Shown piece after piece: positions 7,980-16,677 of a stretch of 64,000 nucleotides of DNA. Positions within the stretch are counted from its first letter, which is position 1; each line of letters opens with the position of its first letter. The notes beneath the pieces are model-generated. The model did not search any database. It saw only the letters and a program-made list of their open reading frames with translations, and was not told the DNA's origin. The position numbers were made by a program, and so were the translations under genes. Source of the DNA: Dyadobacter sandarakinus (GTDB taxonomy: Bacteria > Bacteroidota > Bacteroidia > Cytophagales > Spirosomataceae); assembly GCF_016894445.1 (NCBI RefSeq), contig NZ_CP056775.1:2048001-2112000 (forward strand). The letters run 5' to 3'.

Positions 7980-8940
7980 TCCGATGTCCGAAGCCAATAT
8001 CCCACTGCTGATCATACTGGGCCCGACTGCCTCGGGCAAAACGCAGCTGGCCGTACAGGTTGCCGAACAGCTCGACGGAGCCATCCTCAGCGCTGACTCG
8101 CGTCAGGTTTATAAAGATATGAACATAGGGACCGGAAAGGACCTGCATGAATATCAGGTAAACGGGCGCACCATTCCCTATTACCTGATCAACATCAGGG
8201 AGGCTGGCGAGCAGTACCATGTGCATGACTTTCAGCATGATTTTGAGCATGCATACCATGAAATTGCCAGCCAGGGTCGCTGCCCGGTGGTATGCGGAGG
8301 GAGCGGGTTCTATTTGTATGCCCTGCTGACCGGGCATGGTTATACGCAGGTTCCGGTGAATGCAGAGCTCCGTGACCAGCTCGAAACATTAGCGAATGAA
8401 GAACTGCTGACCCGCTTCCAAAACCTGCACTCGGCTTACCGGGAACTTGCTGATACGTCCACACGCAAGCGACTTATCCGTTCGATCGAGATCTCGGAGT
8501 ACCTGATTGAAAATCCGGCCCTTTCCTCTTCTTTTACAAACGCTGCCCCACCCTACCCGTATGCCGCTTTCGGGCTCAATCCGGCAGTGGAAACACGGAG
8601 GGCACGCATTACGGCAAGGCTGGAAAAGCGCCTGCAGGAAGGACTTATTGAGGAAGTACAAAGTTTGCTGGCCAGCGGACTTACAGCCGACCAGCTGATC
8701 TACTATGGTTTGGAATACAAATACATTACCCAATACCTGACAGGCACGCTGACATACGCCGAGATGCGTGTCAAGCTTGAAACCGAAATCCACCGTTTTG
8801 CTAAAAGACAGATGACGTTTTTCCGAAAGATGGAAAAGGACGGTATCTCCATTCAGTGGCTGCCCGGAGAAGCAGATTTGCAGGAGCAAACCGAATGGAT
8901 TACAAGCCGGTATAAAACTTTTGTTGAAACACTCCGCTAA
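7972..8940 (+). CDS. miaA: tRNA dimethylallyltransferase MiaA
   Basis: 322 residues from ATG 7972 (a second ATG at 7984 is possible). P-loop LGPTASGKT near the N terminus, the catalytic and substrate block DSRQVYKDMNIGTGK, GGSGFYLYALLTG and the C-terminal helical swinging region. Transfers dimethylallyl from DMAPP to A37 of tRNAs reading UNN codons. The sequence KDLHEYQVNGRTIPYYLI differs from the most common MiaA form, as in the second MiaA type often found in Bacteroidetes. Coupled to the upstream nuclease-like gene and followed 9 bases later by a membrane protein gene. Confidence 0.9.
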   Translation: MIDPMSEANIPLLIILGPTASGKTQLAVQVAEQLDGAILSADSRQVYKDMNIGTGKDLHEYQVNGRTIPYYLINIREAGEQYHVHDFQHDFEHAYHEIASQGRCPVVCGGSGFYLYALLTGHGYTQVPVNAELRDQLETLANEELLTRFQNLHSAYRELADTSTRKRLIRSIEISEYLIENPALSSSFTNAAPPYPYAAFGLNPAVETRRARITARLEKRLQEGLIEEVQSLLASGLTADQLIYYGLEYKYITQYLTGTLTYAEMRVKLETEIHRFAKRQMTFFRKMEKDGISIQWLPGEADLQEQTEWITSRYKTFVETLR

Positions 8941-8949
8941 AACAAGATT

Positions 8950-9423
8950 ATGAACCGAAAACTAAGCAGTATCATCCTGCTGACTGTCCTGAGCATTACA
9001 GATGCCTACCTGCTATCACATCCGAACCTGATCGGAAAGCTGGGCATCCTCTTTTACAAGCACAGCTACATTAAGAACTTCCCGCGCGCACTGGTGACGG
9101 TGTTGCTGGTTGTGGGTACATCCTTGCTGATCTGCGAGGTCGTGACACGTTTTACCAGACAGCGGACGTCGGTTGGTGTACTCGGATTGCTGTTTACACT
9201 TTCGCTGCTCCTGTTCGCATATGTTTACAATACCTTCACAGCATTCAGTTACAGCATGACGGGCAAGGCCTTCATCTACGGAGCCCACCTGCTGCACGTG
9301 ATCCTGACAGGTCTTTACGGCCGGTATCTTTTCAGGCAGCTGCTGCACCGCCAAAGTGACCCAGCCAGCCCGGTTTCGGAAGCCGGCAATATGAGGATGG
9401 AACCGCCTGTACCCGAGCCGTGA
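8950..9423 (+). CDS. Hypothetical membrane protein, four predicted helices
   Basis: 157 residues with about four hydrophobic stretches: LSSIILLTVLSITDAYLL, ALVTVLLVVGTSLLICEVV, TSVGVLGLLFTLSLLLFAYV and FIYGAHLLHVILTGLYG. The C terminus is short, polar and proline-rich. I recognise no family. Being 9 bases behind miaA it is probably co-transcribed, but the relation is unclear. Confidence 0.6.
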   Translation: MNRKLSSIILLTVLSITDAYLLSHPNLIGKLGILFYKHSYIKNFPRALVTVLLVVGTSLLICEVVTRFTRQRTSVGVLGLLFTLSLLLFAYVYNTFTAFSYSMTGKAFIYGAHLLHVILTGLYGRYLFRQLLHRQSDPASPVSEAGNMRMEPPVPEP

Positions 9424-9630
9424 GTGTGTTTAAAAAGGCCCTTTCGGACCCTGTTCAATGGCAAATGTCGGGGCCTGGCGATTCACAAATAAAGCAGCGG
9501 CATTAATAGAAAATACGCGGTTTTTTAAGATATTGCGGCTTGTGTTACCGGCTCTGCAAGGCCCTGGCACAGGTTTGTGGTTAACACAAAATTAATTTCT
9601 CGGATAAGTAAATCGGCACGCCGTAAAATC

Positions 9631-9664
9631 TTTGGATTGAATTGCCCGGTTTAATCTTATCTTG
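9631..9664 (+). promoter_or_regulatory. Weak candidate promoter for citrate synthase
   Basis: TTTG at 9631-9634 and TATCTTG at 9658-9664 loosely match the Bacteroidetes -33/-7 boxes, but the 23-base spacer is longer than usual. Start codon at 9697. Nothing else is visible in the 273-base gap. Confidence 0.25.
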
Positions 9665-9696
9665 TCATTAACCTTTTTTATAATATTTTTAACCAT

Positions 9697-10980
9697 ATGT
9701 CCCAAATAGCTGAATTAACCCTGGACGGTAAGAAGTTTGAATTTCCTGTGATTGAAGGAAGTGAACACGAAAAAGCAATTGATATTGCCAAATTACGCGA
9801 CCAGTCAGGGTATATTACAATTGACGCAGGTTATAAAAATACGGGTGCTACCAAGAGTGCAATAACGTTTTTGGATGGAGAGGAAGGTGTACTGAATTAC
9901 AGGGGTTACTCCATAGAGGATCTGGCCGAAAAGGCAACGTTTCTGGAAGTTGCTTATCTGCTCATCTACGGCGAACTTCCGACTGAAAAGGAGTATGCCG
10001 ACTTTGAACATGAAATCCGCACGCATACGCTCGTGAACGAGGATATGCGCAAGATTTTCGAGGGTTTCCCGGTGAATGCGCATCCTATGGGCGTACTCTC
10101 GTCGCTCGTAAGTGCAATGAGTGCATTTTACCCGGATACCCTGGACCAGAACAATGAAGAAGTGACGCAGCTGCACATTATCCGGCTGCTGTCCAAACTG
10201 CCGACCATCGCAACCTGGTCTTACAAAAAGTCACAGGGCCATCCTGTGAACTATCCGCAGAATGACCTGGACTACTGCTCCAACTTTCTGAATATGATGT
10301 TTTCGCTGCCGGTAGCCAAATACAATGTGGACCCGGTAGTATCTGCTGCGCTGAACAAACTGCTGATCCTGCACGCTGATCATGAGCAAAACTGCTCTAC
10401 TTCGACGGTAAGACTGGTGGGATCGTCACACGCAAATATCTATTCTTCGATTTCTTCTGGTATCAGCGCCCTGTGGGGTCCCCTGCATGGTGGTGCCAAC
10501 CAGGAAGTAATTGAAATGCTGGAAGCGATTAAAAATGACGGTGGAGACATTCAGAAGTACATTGATATGGCCAAAGACAAGAGCAGCGGTTTCCGCCTGT
10601 TCGGGTTTGGTCACCGGGTTTACAAAAACTTCGATCCGCGTGCGCGCATCATTAAAAAGGCAGCGGATGATGTACTCAACAAGCTGGGAATCAATGATCC
10701 GGTTCTCGAAATTGCGCAGCAGCTTGAAAAAGCAGCCCTGGAAGATGAATACTTCGTGGCACGCAAGCTTTATCCGAACGTTGATTTTTACTCAGGCATT
10801 ATTTACCGGGCACTCGGAATTCCGACCAACATGTTTACGGTGATGTTTGCCATTGGCCGCCTTCCGGGTTGGATCGCACAGTGGAAGGAAATGCGCGCCA
10901 ACAAAGAACCGATTGGTCGTCCGCGCCAGATTTACGTAGGTGCCCCGAAGCGCGACTTTGTCGAAATAGGCCAGCGGTAA
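9697..10980 (+). CDS. gltA: Citrate synthase (type II)
   Basis: 427 residues, the usual length for the hexameric, NADH-responsive class. Condenses oxaloacetate and acetyl-CoA in the cytoplasmic TCA cycle. Active-site signatures are all present: HADHEQN (about 227-233), PLHGGANQEV (catalytic His, about 265), GFGHRVYKNFDPRA (about 305-318) and catalytic Asp in NVDFYSGIIYRALGIP. An N-terminal small beta domain (LTLDGKKFEFPVIEGSE) is typical of the class. Standing alone with an inverted-repeat element downstream that may serve as terminator. Confidence 0.97.
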   Translation: MSQIAELTLDGKKFEFPVIEGSEHEKAIDIAKLRDQSGYITIDAGYKNTGATKSAITFLDGEEGVLNYRGYSIEDLAEKATFLEVAYLLIYGELPTEKEYADFEHEIRTHTLVNEDMRKIFEGFPVNAHPMGVLSSLVSAMSAFYPDTLDQNNEEVTQLHIIRLLSKLPTIATWSYKKSQGHPVNYPQNDLDYCSNFLNMMFSLPVAKYNVDPVVSAALNKLLILHADHEQNCSTSTVRLVGSSHANIYSSISSGISALWGPLHGGANQEVIEMLEAIKNDGGDIQKYIDMAKDKSSGFRLFGFGHRVYKNFDPRARIIKKAADDVLNKLGINDPVLEIAQQLEKAALEDEYFVARKLYPNVDFYSGIIYRALGIPTNMFTVMFAIGRLPGWIAQWKEMRANKEPIGRPRQIYVGAPKRDFVEIGQR

Positions 10981-11011
10981 ATAGTAACTACTTTCGTGCT
11001 CAGAGATGCCT

Positions 11012-11117
11012 TGTCACCCTGAGCGCAGTCGAAGGGCAGATGCGGCAGTTAAGACGCTCAAAGATCATTGTGGCGGCCGCATTACTCCATCGATTGCGCT
11101 CAGGGTGACATTTTTTT
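11012..11117. repeat. Dispersed inverted-repeat element (TGTCACCCTGAGCG family)
   Basis: Arms at 11012-11032 and 11090-11110 are reverse complements in 20 of 21 positions (core TGTCACCCTGAGCG ... CGCTCAGGGTGACA), separated by 57 bases and followed by seven Ts. It lies between convergent gltA and pdxH. The same core occurs six times more in 43.9-44.4 kb, so it is a repeat family of this genome and here may double as a terminator. Confidence 0.8.
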
Positions 11118-11142
11118 AGATAACCAGCTTTCTTCAAAAAGA

Positions 11143-11784
11143 TTAGGGCGACAGCCTTTCAATTTTCCACAATCCATCGGCACCCAACGTATACACCAGC
11201 CTGTCATGCAGCCGGCTCGGGCGCCCCTGCCAGAACTCCATATAGTCGGGAATTACCCGGTAACCACCCCAATGAGGCGGGCGTGGCACGTCGCGGCCTT
11301 CAAACTCCCGGCTGGTTTCAGCACCCGCTTCTTCCAGCGCTTCCCGCCCACCGATTACCGAGCTTTGCCGTGACACCCATGCTCCCAGCTGACTACCGCG
11401 GGGCCTGGATGCGAAGTAATCACTGGATTCCTCAGGAGACGTTTTTTCGACGCGTCCTTCCACACGCACCTGGCGCTCCAGTTCCTTCCAGAAAAAGGTA
11501 AGCGCTACCTCCGGATTCCCGGCCAGCTCCCTGCCCTTCTTGCTATCATAATTGGTAAAAAATGTAAATCCCGACTCATTGAGGTCTTTCAGCAGCACCA
11601 CCCGGGCCGACGGCCTGCCCCCTGCGACAGTACTCAGGACCATGGCATTCGGCTCCGAAATACCCGCTTTTAAGACCTCATTAAACCATATGGAGAATTG
11701 TTTCAGGGGATCCGGATTAAGATCTTCTTCCCTGAGTCCGTTGAGGTTATAATCCTGCCGGATTTTAGCAATATTATAGTCCAT
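11143..11784 (-). CDS. pdxH: Pyridoxamine 5'-phosphate oxidase
   Basis: 213 residues from ATG 11784, the normal length; a further in-frame start at 11802 would add six residues. FMN-dependent enzyme converting pyridoxine or pyridoxamine phosphate to pyridoxal phosphate. Signatures: [50 protein letters not shown] and C-terminal [14 protein letters not shown]. Convergent with gltA. Confidence 0.96.
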   Translation of the reverse strand: MDYNIAKIRQDYNLNGLREEDLNPDPLKQFSIWFNEVLKAGISEPNAMVLSTVAGGRPSARVVLLKDLNESGFTFFTNYDSKKGRELAGNPEVALTFFWKELERQVRVEGRVEKTSPEESSDYFASRPRGSQLGAWVSRQSSVIGGREALEEAGAETSREFEGRDVPRPPHWGGYRVIPDYMEFWQGRPSRLHDRLVYTLGADGLWKIERLSP

Positions 11785-11889
11785 TGTTTGGGAATATATC
11801 AATGTTAGGTGTCAAAAGTAGCCATTTTGGAGGAAAGATTATTAGATTTGTAATTAGGAAGAGACGTACTTACGAAACCAGGAATCAGG

Positions 11890-13800
11890 ATGGCACAAGA
11901 ACAACAAGAAGGGCTCACAAGCGCAGAGCAGGAAGACCTGACGCAAAAAACTGTTGACACCCTTGAAATTGATCTTAGTAACGATTTGGCAGACGAGCAT
12001 GAGCATGAGGAAGAAACGCCGGATGTGGATTACAGTGCCTTATCAAAAGAACAACTGGCTAAACTGCTGGAAAACGAACTCGCAACCATCAGCACAGAAG
12101 GTGTAAAACCCGGCGCGCTCAAGAAGGCTGAGTCTATCGTAAAGGAAATCCGTCCTGTTCTCGACCAGATCAAATCCAGGGAAAAAGAAGGCGCGCTTGC
12201 CAAGTACATTGAAGAGACCGGCAGTGAAGATGGTTTTGAATTCAAATACGACGCCGAAACGCAGCGCATAGATACCCTGAGCCGTGAAATCAGGGGCATC
12301 AAGAATTCCTTTTATCAAGGTCAGGAAAAAGAAAAAGAAAAAAACTTTAATGTTAAAACGGCCCTTCTGCAACGCTTGCGTGTGCTTTTGGAAGAAGAGG
12401 GAACCCGTGAACAAGACGCCTCCGGTCTGAAATCAAGCTGGGAGGAGTTCAAAAAAATACAGGACGAGTGGAAGCAGGCAGGCAACATTGCGTCACCGCA
12501 CAACGGTACGCTCTGGGCAACTTACAATGCCCTCATCGACCGTTATTTCAGTAATAGAAACATTTACTTCGAGCTGAAAGAGCTTGACCGCCGCCGGAAT
12601 GCAGAGCTCAAAGCAGAACTTTGCGAGAAAGTGGAAGAACTCGGGAAGTCGCTCGACGGCCGGCCCATGACGCGCGAAATCCTGAACGAGGCCAATCACA
12701 TTTTTGAGGAATACAAGCATCTTGGACCAGCTCCCAAAGAGGACCAGGAAAAGCTCTGGCAACGGTTTAAAGAGGCTATGGATATCCTGTACAACGCACA
12801 GCGGGGACAGTTTGCCGAGCAGAAAAAATCAATGCAGGATAACTACGAACAAAAGCTCAGAATATACGAAGCGATTGTTCCTTTTACTACCTACAATTCG
12901 GGCAGCATCAAAGAGTGGAATGCCAAGACCAAGGATATCATGGCGTTCCAGGATCAGTGGGTGGCTCTGAAAGGTATGATGCCGAGAGAAGAAGGAAAAG
13001 AGCTCAGCAAGAAGTTCTGGGCTGCATTGAAGACTTTTTTCAGTAACAAGGGTGAGTTTTTCAGGCAGCTGGAAGCAAAACGCGAGATTAACCTGGATCA
13101 GAAAACCAAGCTTTGTGAAGAAGCAGAGGGGATTTTGGCAACCGGCGAAGATTCGGCTTCGAATACGCAAAAAATTATTGACCTTCAGAAAAGGTGGAAA
13201 GGGATCGGACAGGTTCCCGAGAAGTATAAGGATTCCATTTACGATCGCTTCAAGGCTGCCTGCGATGCTTATTTCGAGCAGAAACGTGCCAAGAACCGGG
13301 AAACCGAAGATGAGTTTGAAACAAATCTGAAACGCAAGACGGATCTGATCGAAAGGATTGAAGCTGCTGCAAAAGATAAGGATCAATCATCACTGAACCT
13401 GCTGAATGCATTCAAGAGCGAGTGGTCGTCCATAGGCTTCGTCCCTAAAAAAGACATGCAGACGATCCAGAAGCGATATATTTCGGCTATCAACACGTAC
13501 GTTGGAGCGATCGGCCAGTTGTCTAACAAGGAAAAAGAACAGGCTGTGCTTGAAAGTGAAGTGGAAATGGTGCGGGATGGAGAATCGAGCCGCGGACTGT
13601 ACCGGAAGGAAAGCGACATCCGCCGGAAAATTACACAGCTCGAAAACGACATTGCGCTTTGGCAGAACAACATCGAATTTTTTGCAAAATCCAAAAGTGC
13701 TGACCGCGTCAAGGCCGAGTTTGAAAGAAAGATCACCAATGCGGTTAATCAGCTGAATGACCTGAAACATCAACTGACTATTATTCAGGAAGCTATCTGA
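11890..13800 (+). CDS. DUF349-repeat protein
   Basis: 636 residues, cytoplasmic, almost wholly charged helices. An acidic N terminus (residues 1-60, with ADEHEHEEETPD) is followed by several DUF349 repeats, each about 70 residues with a W...F..I...W...G pattern (SSWEEFKKIQDEWKQAG, LWQRFKEAMD, WVALKGMMPREEGKELSKKF, LQKRWKGIGQVPEKYKDSIY, FKSEWSSIGFVPKKDMQTI). The C terminus is a long coiled coil (QLENDIALWQNNIEFFAKSK). Function of the family is not established; Bacteroidetes carry one such gene commonly. Directly precedes tRNA-Thr. Confidence 0.88.
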   Translation: MAQEQQEGLTSAEQEDLTQKTVDTLEIDLSNDLADEHEHEEETPDVDYSALSKEQLAKLLENELATISTEGVKPGALKKAESIVKEIRPVLDQIKSREKEGALAKYIEETGSEDGFEFKYDAETQRIDTLSREIRGIKNSFYQGQEKEKEKNFNVKTALLQRLRVLLEEEGTREQDASGLKSSWEEFKKIQDEWKQAGNIASPHNGTLWATYNALIDRYFSNRNIYFELKELDRRRNAELKAELCEKVEELGKSLDGRPMTREILNEANHIFEEYKHLGPAPKEDQEKLWQRFKEAMDILYNAQRGQFAEQKKSMQDNYEQKLRIYEAIVPFTTYNSGSIKEWNAKTKDIMAFQDQWVALKGMMPREEGKELSKKFWAALKTFFSNKGEFFRQLEAKREINLDQKTKLCEEAEGILATGEDSASNTQKIIDLQKRWKGIGQVPEKYKDSIYDRFKAACDAYFEQKRAKNRETEDEFETNLKRKTDLIERIEAAAKDKDQSSLNLLNAFKSEWSSIGFVPKKDMQTIQKRYISAINTYVGAIGQLSNKEKEQAVLESEVEMVRDGESSRGLYRKESDIRRKITQLENDIALWQNNIEFFAKSKSADRVKAEFERKITNAVNQLNDLKHQLTIIQEAI

Positions 13801-13913
13801 TAAGACAAAAAAACTTTTGCAAAAATGCACCTGAAATGTTGCGCTGTATGTCTCCCGCTGCTACTTTTGCACCACGATAACGGAATAACAAACGCTGTCG
13901 ACCAGAAATAAAA

Positions 13914-13996
<83 letters not shown>

Positions 13997-14004
<8 letters not shown>

Positions 14005-14032
14005 ATAAGGTAAAACTTGTAAGTGCTTTTTT
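13997..14032 (+). terminator. Terminator after tRNA-Thr
   Basis: AAGCACTTA (13997-14005) pairs with TAAGTGCTT (14020-14028), then a T run. Its first arm is part of the attachment repeat, and a differently looped version of the same hairpin follows the right copy. Confidence 0.85.
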
Positions 14033-14087
14033 CATTTGCAAACAATTTGCAAACATTTACAGAGATGTAAATGCTCCGCATACTGTT

Positions 14088-14441
14088 TTATAAATCAATC
14101 CTGCATTGGAACAAAACATATTTAAAAGCAGCCAATGGACATTTATTAACTACCAATGATGTAATGTTTAGGTTAACGCAAAACCCAGGGACGCGGTAGA
14201 TGCGGCTGGTGCATTGTTTTGTCAATGCAACTCTTCGTCCAGCTGTCTTATGGACGTTGTAGGCGTGTACGAAAATGCTTTTGGCGTTGTGATAATGATG
14301 CTCGTAAATGCGCAGCTTGGCTGATGTAACGGCGTTTTTAGTAGACAGCTGGAATGTTATACATGAGGTACGTATTACCGAAAGATTACCAGCAGGATAT
14401 TTGATATCCAGATTCGGACCTATAAAACGAAAGCCGCCCAT
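14088..14441 (-). pseudogene. Relic of a DNRLRE-domain secreted protein
   Basis: A 117-codon open stretch without its own plausible start carries a corroded copy of the DNRLRE domain of the neighbouring genes: LDIKYPAGNLSV, then AVTSAKLRIYEHHYHNAKS, then IFVHAYN, which track LDIKYLAGGLSV, AVTSAKLRIYGHNHENTKS and ISVHAYG of the protein at 25034-27514. After that the similarity continues only in broken frames. It points the same way as the array and is probably a dying sixth member or a recombination leftover. Confidence 0.65.
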
Positions 14442-14452
14442 TTCTGAGCGGC
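14424..14452 (-). terminator. Possible terminator of the secreted-protein array
   Basis: On the minus strand GCCGC (complement of 14448-14452) pairs with GCGGC (complement of 14433-14437), followed by TTTCGTTTT. Short stem, so only moderate support. It lies 25 bases after the stop of the last array gene. Confidence 0.4.
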
Positions 14453-14476
14453 GTCTTTCCGTACTGTTGGTAAAAC

Positions 14477-16630
14477 TTATTTCGTGACAAGTATCTTAAC
14501 CATCTCAGTGAATGTATCAGATTTTATTTTCAGCAGATAAATGCCAGGATCAAACCAGTGACCTGCGATGTTAACTTCTGCATTTTCGCTTGGTTTGGCA
14601 TTTTCTACCGCTGAAACCGTTCGGCTTAGACCAGCTGAATTGACCATTTCAAATGAAATTACCCCGGCGTGTTCCGATGAAAGGGATAGAGTGAAATGGT
14701 CTTTTACAGGATTCGGGAAAACGGTAGAAGGCTGCTTTTCCTGTACTTCTGACAAAACTTCTTCCTGGCCTGTCCTGGCGCTGCTGTTTGTTGTTTCTAA
14801 AAACAGTTGTGGCTGAGAGGAACTTACTTCCCGACCAAAAAAAGATAACACGGCAGTGCTGTTATTCGGAGTATTTAAAAGAAGGCTTACCGTTGAATCA
14901 CCGGCCTGTTTCTGGGCTTTGACATAGCTTGTTACATCAATTTCATAGTATTTATCAAAAGAATTAACCGCAATGGATCCCAGAGAGGGTGTGGAAGGCG
15001 AAGGTGCATTGTTTTTAGTAATGCCAGTTTCGGTCCAGCTGTCATTATCAACGCCATAGGCATGCAGCAGAATACTTTCGTCATTTGTATGATTTCTACC
15101 GTAAATACGGAATTTTGCTGAGGTAAAGGAGGCCTGTGCAGGAAGTTGAAATTTTAAATAAGAAGCTCTTTGTGCAGTTGGATTGCCTGTCTCATTTGAA
15201 ACAGTCAAATAATGGCTTTCGCTATGGTTTTCATTGCTGTAAATTCCGCCCACCACATATGTATCTGCGACAGGGTTTAATGTTGCAGTCGCCGCTACCA
15301 CTTCAATAGCAGAAACCCGGGGCTGGTCTGCGGCTCCGCTCAGGAAATCTACATTTAGCACACCATCTGTAACCATGACCGGAATAGTCAATTGATTGGC
15401 CCGCATAGCACCGCCTGCTGCGGCAAATATGTCGTAGTTAGTCAGCTTGCGACTGCCTTCCATATTGACATGGAACTGGCGGCTACCTAAGCCACCCTTT
15501 TCGCCTCTGGTACCGGGAACCCCAAAATACGTTTCAGCAAAGTGCAGCGTAACGTTTACCTGCCCATTGTACACCGGTATGTCGTAACTAAAAGAAGGTG
15601 AACTACGCCCAGAGCGGTAGAACACGTCATTGGTAGTGTTAAGTATATCGCCTGAGGCAATGGAGCTCGTGCGGTCAATGCCGCCATAATACTTATCGGC
15701 AATGAAAAGCTTTTTAGTTGCCGTGGTAAAATCTGATCCACCTGCATTAATTCGTATAAATGTTTGAGGCTTGCAGTTCGCCGACATTCTCACCTCATCT
15801 TTGGTGGCACATCCGGCAGCATTTCCTGAAATAATAGCCAGGCCGGCCCCAACCCTTGAACAGACAATTTTAATTGAACAATCGGAAAGACGCGAATTAT
15901 TTTTAATTATGATCAGCCCGGGATCTTCCAATTGTGCAAGTTCGGAAATGCTGGTCAATGTACTATTGCCTGTAATTTCAAGTGTCTCGGGCACAGACTC
16001 GAGCCGTTCCAGTCCTGAAAAATCTTTCAGGCTTTTGTTGTTTACAATGATCAAATCTCTATCGACTTGTCTGAGATTTCTCAGGCCAGTCAAGTTGACA
16101 AGATTGTCATTTGAATCAATTTTCAGGTTAGAGGCCACGCGTGTGACATTATGCAGCCCCTCTAAACTGGTTAATGCAGGATTGGAAATGACATACAAAA
16201 GGCTCAGAATCCTGGTAAGCCCACGCAGCCCCGAGATGCTGGTGAGCCTCTCATTATTGACAATCCTGACGGTTCTAATGGGACTCTTAAGATGATCGAG
16301 CCCGTCGAATCTAAGCAGATTGTCATTGTTGTCGATGCTTAGTGTTCCATCGATCTGCGTCAGCGAAGACAGTCCTGCTAGACTTGTTAGGCTTGGATTA
16401 GATTCAATGTGAAGTGAGCCGGTGACCCGGGTTATTGTTTGCAGGCCATTCAGGTTAGTGATGCTGGACAAAACAATATCGAGGTCTCGATTGACGACTT
16501 TGCAGCCGGGGTAGTTAATACTGAAATTATCGACGTCGGCCTGGGTTTTCAGGGCGGCAACGCTGCATGTCTGCGAATGGGCGCTGATTGCTGAGCATGT
16601 GAATGATAAAAAGAGAAAAATCTTTTTCAT
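14477..16630 (-). CDS. Secreted protein: receptor-L-like repeats, malectin, DNRLRE, T9SS tail
   Basis: 717 residues. Signal peptide 1-20 (ends AHSQ). Residues about 30-270 are leucine-rich repeats of the receptor L-domain kind (SLHIESNPSLTSLAGLSSL, LRIVNNERLTSISGLRGL and similar). About 290-445 is a malectin-like domain (IRINAGGSDFTTATKKLFIA, LHFAETYFGVPG), a carbohydrate-binding fold. About 450-610 is a DNRLRE domain (KFQLPAQASFTSAKFRIYG, YYEIDVTSYVKAQ). The last 85 residues are a type A T9SS sorting domain (STVFPNPVKDHFTLSLS, GIYLLKIKSDTF). Predicted to be exported and attached to the cell surface. Unlike its four neighbours it has leucine-rich repeats instead of propeller repeats, while the malectin-DNRLRE-tail part is closely shared. 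Confidence 0.88.
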   Translation of the reverse strand: MKKIFLFLSFTCSAISAHSQTCSVAALKTQADVDNFSINYPGCKVVNRDLDIVLSSITNLNGLQTITRVTGSLHIESNPSLTSLAGLSSLTQIDGTLSIDNNDNLLRFDGLDHLKSPIRTVRIVNNERLTSISGLRGLTRILSLLYVISNPALTSLEGLHNVTRVASNLKIDSNDNLVNLTGLRNLRQVDRDLIIVNNKSLKDFSGLERLESVPETLEITGNSTLTSISELAQLEDPGLIIIKNNSRLSDCSIKIVCSRVGAGLAIISGNAAGCATKDEVRMSANCKPQTFIRINAGGSDFTTATKKLFIADKYYGGIDRTSSIASGDILNTTNDVFYRSGRSSPSFSYDIPVYNGQVNVTLHFAETYFGVPGTRGEKGGLGSRQFHVNMEGSRKLTNYDIFAAAGGAMRANQLTIPVMVTDGVLNVDFLSGAADQPRVSAIEVVAATATLNPVADTYVVGGIYSNENHSESHYLTVSNETGNPTAQRASYLKFQLPAQASFTSAKFRIYGRNHTNDESILLHAYGVDNDSWTETGITKNNAPSPSTPSLGSIAVNSFDKYYEIDVTSYVKAQKQAGDSTVSLLLNTPNNSTAVLSFFGREVSSSQPQLFLETTNSSARTGQEEVLSEVQEKQPSTVFPNPVKDHFTLSLSSEHAGVISFEMVNSAGLSRTVSAVENAKPSENAEVNIAGHWFDPGIYLLKIKSDTFTEMVKILVTK

Positions 16631-16677
16631 AAAAGAATGATTCAGGTGGTTTGGTTCGTTGAGATGATAGTAAATAA

